This document shows positions 17,382 through 22,456 of a stretch of DNA of 22,456 bases, in pieces. Made by a program: the position numbers and the translations under genes. The notes below the pieces were generated by a model. That model was not told the DNA's origin. It ran no database searches and saw only the letters and a program-made list of their open reading frames with translations. Source of the DNA: an uncultured Collinsella sp. GTDB lineage: Bacteria > Actinomycetota > Coriobacteriia > Coriobacteriales > Coriobacteriaceae. The stretch lies in the NCBI GenBank assembly GCA_900547125.1, contig URFU01000021.1, positions 1 to 22,456 of the forward strand, given 5' to 3'. Every line of letters starts with the position of its first letter. Position 1 is the first letter of the stretch.

Positions 17382-17409
17382 TTGGAAAGAAATGCCTGCT
17401 CGGTATTAT
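17382..17409 (+). promoter_or_regulatory. Promoter of the beta-lactamase-fold gene
   Basis: TTGGAA (17382-17387) and TATTAT (17404-17409) are separated by 16 bases. The start codon is 37 bases downstream, with AGGAGA (17437-17442) between. Confidence 0.5.
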
Positions 17410-17446
17410 GCTGCTCGTATATGAACGGTAGCAGTCAGGAGACCAC

Positions 17447-18544
17447 GTGCGAAACAACGCATCGCGGGACGAGTATATGCCGCAGCATAGCAGCAGATAT
17501 GAGACGAAGGGCACGCCTTCGCGTGGCCTTGCTGACGCTCGCATCCGCGTGACGAAGATTGCCGCCATTGGGATGCTAACGTTGGCGATTATTATCCTCG
17601 GAATTACCGCCAAAACCTACGCGTCGGAGCGAATGGCACACTCAGATGCGTCAACGGTACAGACGCAAAACGAGAAGGTTTCAAAGTCCAAAGCGTCGGC
17701 AGATCTCAAGACGAGACTTTCGAAGGCGGACTTCAACGATATCCCTTCGGGTGATACCGTTCAGACCTTCTCGTTGGTGGATAACAAGACTCCTACCTTG
17801 GAGGATGAGAGCCTTGCCTTGCTCCAGGATGCCCTGAGTCGGGCGCAGGAGCTAGGCGATGTGGGCGTGGTGTTCTACGACCTGTCAAGCGGCAAGGGCG
17901 TGACGTATAACCCCGATGTCGAGGTTTACGGTGCGAGTAGCTATAAGGCGCTCTATGCGTTGTACATCTGCGAATCTCTGGTCGAGACGGGTCAGGTTTC
18001 ACTCGATGATTCCCTTGGCACCTATGGTGGCTACAACATGGGTTGGCAGACGGTGCGCGACCTGATCGATGCCGCGGTCGTTAATTCGGACAACGATTCG
18101 TTTATTGCGTTACGCGCGGCGTTTGACCGTGTCGGTTACGAGGATTGGATTGTCGGTCTTGGCGTCGATTACGATACCGCACTCGATCCGATGAGTGATT
18201 TTCCGACCTACTGCCCACGCACTTCTGCTAGGTTATGGCGTGAGATGAGCGAGTATCTGAGCACGGATACCGAGACGTCGCAATGGCTGTCGGGCCTTCT
18301 GGCATCAACATCGTGCTCATTTATCCGTGATGGGATTGCCGACGAGCAGGTTTTGGTGCGCAACAAGGCAGGCTGGATTAGCGAGGATGGTTGCTATTCG
18401 ACATGCGATGCTGGCCTTATCGACATCGATAGCCGTACCTATGTCATGAGCATCATGACATCGATGCCGTGGAGCGACCGCTCGAGCGAGGTTACGGCTG
18501 CGATTGCAAAGGCTCTGTTTGATACGCGAGCTGCACTGGCCTAG
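17447..18544 (+). CDS. Membrane-anchored serine hydrolase of the beta-lactamase/penicillin-binding fold
   Basis: A 365-aa protein with a cytoplasmic N-terminus, one membrane helix (about residues 38-55), a polar Ser/Lys-rich linker (60-110) and an extracellular catalytic domain (about 120-360). Active-site motifs are Ser164-Ser-Tyr-Lys167 (SxxK), Ser214-Asp-Asn216 (SDN) and Lys307-Ala-Gly (at the KTG position). The order fits class A beta-lactamases, but KTG is changed to KAG and I cannot point to a sure general-base glutamate in the omega region. It may therefore be a cell-wall peptidase, an esterase or a non-hydrolysing homologue instead of a resistance enzyme. The start is a GTG with AGGAGA 4 bases upstream. 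The gene has its own promoter. Confidence 0.82.
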   Translation: MRNNASRDEYMPQHSSRYETKGTPSRGLADARIRVTKIAAIGMLTLAIIILGITAKTYASERMAHSDASTVQTQNEKVSKSKASADLKTRLSKADFNDIPSGDTVQTFSLVDNKTPTLEDESLALLQDALSRAQELGDVGVVFYDLSSGKGVTYNPDVEVYGASSYKALYALYICESLVETGQVSLDDSLGTYGGYNMGWQTVRDLIDAAVVNSDNDSFIALRAAFDRVGYEDWIVGLGVDYDTALDPMSDFPTYCPRTSARLWREMSEYLSTDTETSQWLSGLLASTSCSFIRDGIADEQVLVRNKAGWISEDGCYSTCDAGLIDIDSRTYVMSIMTSMPWSDRSSEVTAAIAKALFDTRAALA

Positions 18545-18551
18545 CGTGTTC

Positions 18552-18568
18552 GTTTGACGAGGTCAAAC
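18552..18568. promoter_or_regulatory. Short perfect dyad upstream of the nucleosidase gene
   Basis: GTTTGAC-GAG-GTCAAAC lies 7 bases after the preceding stop codon and 55 bases before the nucleosidase start. It could be a protein-binding site or a small hairpin in the transcript. There is no T-run, so it is not a clear terminator. Confidence 0.35.
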
Positions 18569-18622
18569 AAAATGCTGGTACCATACCGTGGTTGAGAATT
18601 TCGTATAGGTTTGGGGAATGGC

Positions 18623-19363
18623 ATGGCTACCATCGCGATTATCGGTGCACTCGAAAAAGAGATCATGCAGATTAAGGAAGAGCTGAGCGACGTTTGCGAG
18701 GCACAGGAGGCGGGCTTGAACGTTGTGACCGGCGGGCTCGACGGCCTGACAGTTGTTGCCACAACGGCGGGTATGGGCACGGTGAATGCCGCCGCCGCAA
18801 CACAGCATCTCATTAGTAAATATGCCCCGCAGGCCGTTGTGCTCTCGGGTATCGCGGGCGGTTTGAACCCCAAGCTCCATATCGACGACGTGGTTATCGG
18901 CAAATGCCTACGCTATCTGGATACCGATACCGCGCTTATCGCCGAGTCTGCACCGGGGCTCGAGGAGTTTGGCTCGACGCCTGCGCTGGTCGATATTGCT
19001 GCCGATGTGCTTTCTGAACGTGGCTTTGTTAACGCTTCGACAGATGCGGCCGCCTCGAACGAGGGCGCAAAACAGTTCTTGGTCGGCACGATTGCCACGG
19101 GCAACCGCTTTGTGACGGGCGCCGCCATGCGCAACGACGCTATCGAGGCGACGCACGCCGATTGTGTCGGCATGGAGGGCGCGGCAATTGCTCATGTCGC
19201 AACTAAAAATGGTGTCGATTGCCTGGTGCTGCGCGCTATCAGCGATAATTGTGACGAGGCGTACGATGCGATTTGCGACCGCGAGTTCGACCTGTTCGAG
19301 TATGCCCGTACCGCGAGTGGCATTACGCTCGATATCGTTCGCCGTATCGCTGCTATCTATTAG
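18623..19363 (+). CDS. mtnN: 5'-methylthioadenosine/S-adenosylhomocysteine nucleosidase
   Basis: A 246-aa cytosolic enzyme that removes adenine from methylthioadenosine and S-adenosylhomocysteine, relieving product inhibition in methylation and feeding methionine and autoinducer-2 pathways. It also hydrolyses 5'-deoxyadenosine, the by-product of radical SAM enzymes such as PflA. The N-terminus ATIAIIGALEKE carries the base-side Glu13. GIAGGLNP, GMEGAAIAHV (Glu185, ribose binding) and RAISDN (catalytic Asp208) are all in the expected order. The start at ATG 18623 has GGGGAA a few bases upstream. It is followed after 38 bases by engB, probably in the same transcript. Confidence 0.92.
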   Translation: MATIAIIGALEKEIMQIKEELSDVCEAQEAGLNVVTGGLDGLTVVATTAGMGTVNAAAATQHLISKYAPQAVVLSGIAGGLNPKLHIDDVVIGKCLRYLDTDTALIAESAPGLEEFGSTPALVDIAADVLSERGFVNASTDAAASNEGAKQFLVGTIATGNRFVTGAAMRNDAIEATHADCVGMEGAAIAHVATKNGVDCLVLRAISDNCDEAYDAICDREFDLFEYARTASGITLDIVRRIAAIY

Positions 19364-19401
19364 CGCGCTCTTTTGTAAAAACCTACGACCAAGGAGTGTC
19401 C

Positions 19402-19992
19402 ATGGCCGATTCCATTAACTACCAGCTTGCCAAGTTCGTTGCCAGCTATGGCAAGGTTTCGCAGATTCCCGAGTCCACCTGCCCCGAGGTGAGCTTCGTC
19501 GGCCGCTCCAACGTGGGGAAGTCGTCGATTATGAACAAGCTTTTTGGCCGCAAGAACCTCGTCAAGGTTTCGAGCACGCCGGGCAAGACGAGCAACATCA
19601 ACTTCTTCGCGGCCGACGACGTGCACTTCGTCGACCTGCCGGGTAATGGTTTCGCCCGCCGTTCCAAGGCCGAGCGCGACCGCTGGGCAGAACTTATCGG
19701 CGACTTCTTCGACTCGGAGCGCAGCTTTAACCTGGTCGTGTCGCTGGTGGATATTCGTCACGACCCGAGCAAGCTCGACCATGACATGATCGACTACCTG
19801 CAGGGCAACGAGTTCAACTTTATCGTCTGCCTCACCAAGGCCGACAAGCTCAGCCGCACCCAGCAGGCCCGCCAGGCAGCAGCCATCAAAAAGCAGCTCA
19901 ACGTCCCGGCCGAAAACGTGATCATCACAAGCTCCCAGACCGGTACCGGCATCGACGAGCTCAAAAAGCGCATCGCCGAGGCTTGCCTCTAA
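19402..19992 (+). CDS. engB: Ribosome-biogenesis GTPase EngB/YsxC/YihA
   Basis: A 196-aa GTPase needed for assembly of the large ribosomal subunit in many bacteria. G1 is GRSNVGKSS (residues 34-42), G2 region TPGKTSNINFF, G3 DLPGNGFA (most members have DLPGYG), G4 TKAD and G5 SSQTG, all in the circular order typical of this family. The ATG at 19402 has AAGGAG 5 bases upstream; the frame is open further upstream, overlapping the nucleosidase gene, but without a comparable ribosome site. It ends in the strong palindrome at 20024-20073. Confidence 0.94.
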   Translation: MADSINYQLAKFVASYGKVSQIPESTCPEVSFVGRSNVGKSSIMNKLFGRKNLVKVSSTPGKTSNINFFAADDVHFVDLPGNGFARRSKAERDRWAELIGDFFDSERSFNLVVSLVDIRHDPSKLDHDMIDYLQGNEFNFIVCLTKADKLSRTQQARQAAAIKKQLNVPAENVIITSSQTGTGIDELKKRIAEACL

Positions 19993-20008
19993 TCAGGCCT
20001 AACCTTTC

Positions 20009-20023
20009 AAAAGCCCCTATCTG
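20009..20023. repeat. 15-bp direct repeat, left copy
   Basis: AAAAGCCCCTATCTG occurs here, 16 bases after the engB stop, and again identically at 22352-22366. The two copies bracket the DUF3990/HTH pair and the minus-strand secreted protein/micropeptide genes. It is a candidate boundary of an inserted segment. Confidence 0.4.
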
Positions 20024-20068
20024 TATCACCCCAGTGATAGTTATTGGTAAACTATCACTGGGGTGATA
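20024..20068. promoter_or_regulatory. Double dyad operator upstream of the DUF3990/HTH pair
   Basis: Two copies of TATCAC-N4-GTGATA, at 20024-20039 (spacer CCCA... form TATCACCCCAGTGATA) and 20053-20068 (TATCACTGGGGTGATA). They are 29 bases apart and inverted relative to each other. Each copy is a dyad by itself, and the second ends 19 bases before the start codon. That is the usual place and form of an autoregulatory operator for a toxin-antitoxin operon whose antitoxin carries a helix-turn-helix. Confidence 0.55.
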
Positions 20069-20073
20069 TTTTT
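20024..20073 (+). terminator. Intrinsic terminator of engB (same bases as the double operator)
   Basis: The whole region 20024-20042/20050-20068 forms a perfect 19-bp stem with a 7-base loop, followed by TTTTT (20069-20073). It lies 32 bases after the engB stop. It is therefore a plausible rho-independent terminator as well as an operator. Confidence 0.65.
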
Positions 20074-20087
20074 GTTTGGAGGTCGAT

Positions 20088-20771
20088 ATGGAGCTTTGGC
20101 ACGGGTCGGAGGTTGTTGTCGAGCATCCGTCGTTGGATAAATGCAGACAATTCAATGACTATGGGTGTGGGTTTTATTGCACGCCACATGAGGAAATGGC
20201 AATGGAGTGGGCATGTCGGACCGAGTCCGATGGTATCGCGAATCGATATGAGCTCGATATGGATGGTCTCGCGGTCTTGGACTTGGAGTCCGGGGAGTTT
20301 TCAATTCTCAATTGGCTTGCGATTTTGGCTAACAATAGGGAGTTCAATGTTTCGACACCGCTGGCGCGCGAAGGACTTCGCTATCTGCTGGATAACTGCC
20401 TGATTGATATTTCTCCCTATGACGTTATTCGAGGCTATCGAGCCGACGATTCCTACTTTTCGTTTGCAAGACAGTTCGTTAACGGCATGATCTCGCTCAG
20501 GCAACTGCAACTCATTATGCGTTTGGGCGATTTGGGCATCCAATACGCTCTTATGAGTGAGCGTGCGTTCTCAGCGATCAGGTTCCGTGATTGGAAGCAG
20601 GCCTCGGGAGCTGAGTTTTATCCCAAACGATTTGAGCGAGAACAGAACGCTCGACGTAAGTATCTGGATACGGTAAACGGATTTGACTCTGATGGTGTCG
20701 ACATTAGGGATTTGATGGCAGGGAGGGTTGATTTAAATGATCCAAGAGTTAACGGATTGTGGGCCGAGTAG
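20088..20771 (+). CDS. DUF3990-like protein, probable toxin of a toxin-antitoxin-like pair
   Basis: A 227-aa soluble protein. The N-terminus MELWHGSEVVVEHP, then NDYGCGFYCTPHEEMAMEWA (about 23-42) and YDVIRGYRADDSYF (about 112-125), fit the DUF3990 family pattern (HGS near the start, DFGxGFYxT, then a YD-ADD block). His5 and Tyr30 recall the His-Tyr pair of ADP-ribosyltransferase folds. A toxic ADP-ribosylating activity is plausible but unproven. The ATG at 20088 has GGAGG 5 bases upstream. Its last 35 bases overlap the following helix-turn-helix gene, which implies coupled translation. Base composition is more AT-rich than engB, suggesting acquisition. I recognise the family by motif only. 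Confidence 0.72.
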   Translation: MELWHGSEVVVEHPSLDKCRQFNDYGCGFYCTPHEEMAMEWACRTESDGIANRYELDMDGLAVLDLESGEFSILNWLAILANNREFNVSTPLAREGLRYLLDNCLIDISPYDVIRGYRADDSYFSFARQFVNGMISLRQLQLIMRLGDLGIQYALMSERAFSAIRFRDWKQASGAEFYPKRFEREQNARRKYLDTVNGFDSDGVDIRDLMAGRVDLNDPRVNGLWAE

Positions 20772-21435
20772 GACATACCCCGTCTACTACCTCGAGGATG
20801 CAATGAACAACCTCGGCGACTGCTTTGATTATGCCGTTAACGATTATGGAGCAGAAGGATCGGAAGTTGCTGAACTCTTTTGCCTGAGCGGCGTAGCTCG
20901 CGAGTTCGAACGCGGCAACGCATGGGTAGTATCGGGAAAATCGGGCGTTGAGCTGTTCGCGCTTATCGCCGAAAGGTCGGGCTATCAAAACAGGCCTATA
21001 CCGGACCGCACCTATCGATTTGAGAAGACGCCGGAATATTGGACGGGCTGGATGCTGGCATACCTGCAGTGGCGCCTAGGAGAGTCTTTCGAAGATCTGC
21101 TGCATGTCGTTCCGTTTGACGCACTGCGCAACCTGTACTACCCCTGGCATGAAGCCTCAGAGGAACGTGTGGCGAGTCTTGTTTGCGATATGGCGAAGAA
21201 AACACCTCGTCAAACCAAGCTAGCACTAGCAAGAAAGAGACTTAAGAAAACCCAACAAGACCTGGCATACGAATCGGGCGTATCACTCCGCTCAATCCAA
21301 ATGTACGAACAGCGCCAGCGAAACATCAACGAAGCCTCGGTAACAATCGTAAGAGCTATAGCAAAACCCCTCCACTGCAACATCGAAGATCTCCTAGAGC
21401 CAGTCTTCGAATACAAAGAAACCAGCGCAGCCTAA
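20737..21435 (+). CDS. Helix-turn-helix protein, probable antitoxin/autorepressor partner
   Basis: A 232-aa protein with two parts. The N-terminal part (about residues 17-145) has YLEDAMNNLGDCFDYAVND, GVAREFERGN and EYWTGWMLAYLQWRLGESF, a pattern I know from proteins encoded next to DUF3990 genes in Firmicutes. The C-terminal part (about 155-220) is an XRE-type helix-turn-helix: KTQQDLAYESGVSLRSIQMYEQ, followed by CNIEDLLEP. The start ATG at 20737 lies inside the upstream gene, with GGGAGG 10 bases before it. A later ATG at 20803 would give a protein without overlap but without a good ribosome site. The 3' third is rich in AAA, AGA and similar codons, unlike the housekeeping neighbours. It probably binds the double dyad at 20024-20068. 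Confidence 0.75.
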   Translation: MIQELTDCGPSRTYPVYYLEDAMNNLGDCFDYAVNDYGAEGSEVAELFCLSGVAREFERGNAWVVSGKSGVELFALIAERSGYQNRPIPDRTYRFEKTPEYWTGWMLAYLQWRLGESFEDLLHVVPFDALRNLYYPWHEASEERVASLVCDMAKKTPRQTKLALARKRLKKTQQDLAYESGVSLRSIQMYEQRQRNINEASVTIVRAIAKPLHCNIEDLLEPVFEYKETSAA

Positions 21436-21583
21436 CCCAATTTATTGCCGAGGTTTGTATCTAGTAAGCAATCCTTACCAGCAAGAGTCCCTACCAATAG
21501 AAAGCGGCTTAAAGGGCCGAAATCGTATGAATGGCATTGCGACTTCCAAATGGGTGACTGCTGCTTGAAAAGCTATAGAAATA
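21436..21583. other. AT-rich intergenic stretch, no gene seen
   Basis: Between the convergent HTH gene and the minus-strand micropeptide operon. It contains a weak hairpin GTAAG-CAATC-CTTAC near 21468-21482 that might end the plus-strand operon, but no T-run follows. A stretch AAAGCGGCTTAAAGGGCCGAA near 21500-21522 partly echoes the terminator at 21584-21603. Confidence 0.3.
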
Positions 21584-21603
21584 GGGGCCGATTTAACGGC
21601 CCC
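21584..21603 (-). terminator. Intrinsic terminator of the secreted-protein/micropeptide operon
   Basis: On the minus strand GGGGCCG (21603-21597) and CGGCCCC (21590-21584) form a 7-bp GC stem around TTAAAT, followed by TATTTCTAT. It lies 34 bases after the stop of the micropeptide gene. Confidence 0.65.
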
Positions 21604-21637
21604 AAGCATCGCATAAATGGCATATACGTTTTATCAA

Positions 21638-21742
21638 CTATTTCTTGTTTTTAACCCATTTGCAGATACGCCAAATAAACACTCCGATGAGAATCCAAAC
21701 GAGAGCGATCATAATGTCTGAGCGTGAAGGAATTGGGACCAT
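21638..21742 (-). CDS. 34-residue single-pass membrane peptide
   Basis: A short frame from ATG (21742) to TAG (21638). The peptide starts MVPIPSRSD, has one hydrophobic helix IMIALVWILIGVFIW (residues 10-24) and ends in a basic tail RICKWVKNKK. A very good ribosome site, TTGAGGAAG, lies 4 bases upstream, in the 24-base gap after the secreted-protein gene; a terminator follows. These context features, more than length, support a real gene. It could be a small membrane partner of the secreted protein, a toxin-like or holin-like peptide, or a secretion-associated peptide. No homologue is recognised. Confidence 0.65.
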   Translation of the reverse strand: MVPIPSRSDIMIALVWILIGVFIWRICKWVKNKK

Positions 21743-21766
21743 TGAACTTCCTCAATTGATGTGAGT

Positions 21767-22282
21767 CTAGTTTGCATAGGTGTGGAGCGTGCTGCCTTCC
21801 ATGGTCGCTTGCAACACGGCGATACCGGACGTCATCCCCATCGATTCATAGTTGAGTCGATATGTCGCCTGTTTCGAGTTCCATATAAAGGACTCGTTAG
21901 TTACCGTACAGCCGATAGTCGTATAGTTTTGTCCCCAAGCGCTGGTAATGAGCGAGTTCGCTATCTTGATCTTGAATTCGCGATAAATAAAAGGACTGTT
22001 GTAATAGATAGTCCAAGTTCCAGATGCGTTGTTGTAGTAACTGTCCCATATCAGGCTGGGCGCATTGGTTTTTTTAATTCCTATTACTGCAACGGTCCCA
22101 TCCTTAAGCTTGATTTGATGAGACTGCTCGGGACCTTTCGTTAAATCAAAATCTTGGGTTGCGCCAGAAATTGCGACAGCATCGCTTTCTGCAGCATAAG
22201 CAGTCGAAGGGCTAAACGAGAAACATATCGGTAATATCAAAAGTATCGAGAGGAAAAACGAAGCTTTGAGTGTGCGTAACAC
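21767..22282 (-). CDS. Small secreted protein with signal peptide (possibly DUF5626-like)
   Basis: A 171-aa protein whose first 30 residues form a classical signal peptide: MLRTLK, a hydrophobic core FFLSILLILPICFSF, and a cleavage site after AYA (residues 28-30), leaving about 141 residues outside. The mature part is Ser/Thr/Tyr/Asn-rich with predicted beta character (FDLTKGPEQSHQIKLKDGT, WTIYYNSPF, ATYRLNYESMG) and one cysteine, so no disulfide within the chain. The pattern YDLTKG...IKDGT reminds me of DUF5626 proteins, a low-certainty match. I start at GTG 22282, because GGAGGTGG lies 5 bases upstream; an in-frame ATG at 22297 would place that site inside the gene. The micropeptide gene follows 24 bases downstream. 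Base composition is AT-richer than the core genes. Confidence 0.72.
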   Translation of the reverse strand: MLRTLKASFFLSILLILPICFSFSPSTAYAAESDAVAISGATQDFDLTKGPEQSHQIKLKDGTVAVIGIKKTNAPSLIWDSYYNNASGTWTIYYNSPFIYREFKIKIANSLITSAWGQNYTTIGCTVTNESFIWNSKQATYRLNYESMGMTSGIAVLQATMEGSTLHTYAN

Positions 22283-22315
22283 TTTGACCACCTCCATACT
22301 GCGATGCCTAGTTAA

Positions 22316-22324
22316 ATAGTAGCA
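22316..22324 (-). promoter_or_regulatory. Extended -10 element of the secreted-protein gene
   Basis: On the minus strand TGC-TACTAT (22324-22316) is an extended -10 box 33 bases before the GTG start codon. No good -35 is seen, as is common with extended -10 promoters. The surrounding sequence is AT-rich. Confidence 0.4.
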
Positions 22325-22351
22325 TAGATAAACAGTTTATTATGTAACTTA

Positions 22352-22366
22352 AAAAGCCCCTATCTG
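22352..22366. repeat. 15-bp direct repeat, right copy
   Basis: AAAAGCCCCTATCTG, identical and in the same orientation as 20009-20023. The base after it differs from that at the left copy, so the match ends exactly at 15 on that side. It may mark the right edge of the accessory segment. Confidence 0.4.
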
Positions 22367-22407
22367 CCCGGCGCCCCTTCCTGAATTATCAACTTCATCC
22401 GAACACC

Positions 22408-22445
22408 TCCCACATTCATCCGCACATGTGCGGATGAATGTGGGA
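22408..22445. repeat. Perfect 38-bp palindrome without a loop
   Basis: Bases 22408-22426 are exactly inverted in 22427-22445, meeting at the centre CACATGTG; the arms carry CCCACATTCATCCG. There is no spacer at all, unlike a terminator hairpin, and no T-run follows. It may be a cruciform-forming repeat, a protein-binding site or the end of a repeat element continuing past the window. Confidence 0.6.
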
Positions 22446-22456
22446 ACCCGATACCC

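Noticed and set aside
17447..18544. Calling this gene an antibiotic-resistance beta-lactamase
   Set aside because: Only the fold motifs SxxK and SDN are clear; KTG is altered and the deacylating Glu is not identified, so resistance is not supported.

Overview
The window looks like a chromosomal segment of a fermentative gut actinobacterium of the class Coriobacteriia, most likely Collinsella or a close relative. This is an inference. It rests on GC-rich genes with strong Shine-Dalgarno sites, actinobacterial-looking housekeeping proteins, a pyruvate formate-lyase fermentation module, a PTS sucrose locus, and intergenic spaces full of perfect hairpins and inverted repeats of a kind I associate with that genus. 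No rRNA, tRNA, CRISPR array or transposase is visible.

Layout. (1) 1-888, minus: 3'-truncated DAHP synthase (aromatic amino-acid entry enzyme) with a clear promoter at 940-968. (2) 889-1465: non-coding, holding a 238-bp element with 36-bp inverted ends and a terminator. (3) 1466-6134, minus: a tight three-gene operon of a MarR regulator and two ABC exporter half-transporters, overlapping as GTGA and TAATG. The pair has the signature of a heterodimeric exporter with one degenerate ATP site. (4) 6135-6685: divergent spacer with a palindromic element and the pfl leader. (5) 6686-9074, plus: pyruvate formate-lyase encoded as two polypeptides. One is a 683-aa body with the Cys-Cys pair but no glycyl-radical domain. 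The other is a separate 83-aa protein that is essentially only the glycyl-radical domain. (6) 9071-9251: a large cruciform-like element whose first arm contains the stop codon of the small subunit. (7) 9376-14994, plus: a sucrose/fructo-oligosaccharide locus (LacI repressor, atypical GH32, sucrose-family PTS EIIBC, canonical GH32) with LacI-type operators before the repressor gene and over the GH32 promoter. (8) 15271-17130, plus: DegV and the pyruvate formate-lyase activase, about 7 kb from its substrate enzyme. (9) 17153-17288: two hairpin repeats. (10) 17447-19992, plus: a membrane-anchored beta-lactamase-fold serine hydrolase, MTA/SAH nucleosidase and the ribosome-assembly GTPase EngB. (11) 20009-22366: a more AT-rich accessory island bounded by a 15-bp direct repeat. 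It carries a DUF3990-like protein and an HTH protein arranged like a toxin-antitoxin pair, and on the minus strand a secreted protein followed by a 34-residue membrane peptide. (12) 22408-22445: a perfect 38-bp palindrome.

How the parts work together. The sugar locus imports and hydrolyses sucrose-type sugars. The resulting pyruvate can be cleaved to acetyl-CoA and formate by the split Pfl, which needs the activase at 16312-17130 to install the radical on the small subunit. The most striking biology is the naturally split pyruvate formate-lyase. After it come the island with a dual-purpose palindrome (terminator of engB and double operator of the DUF3990/HTH pair) and the secreted protein/micropeptide pair.
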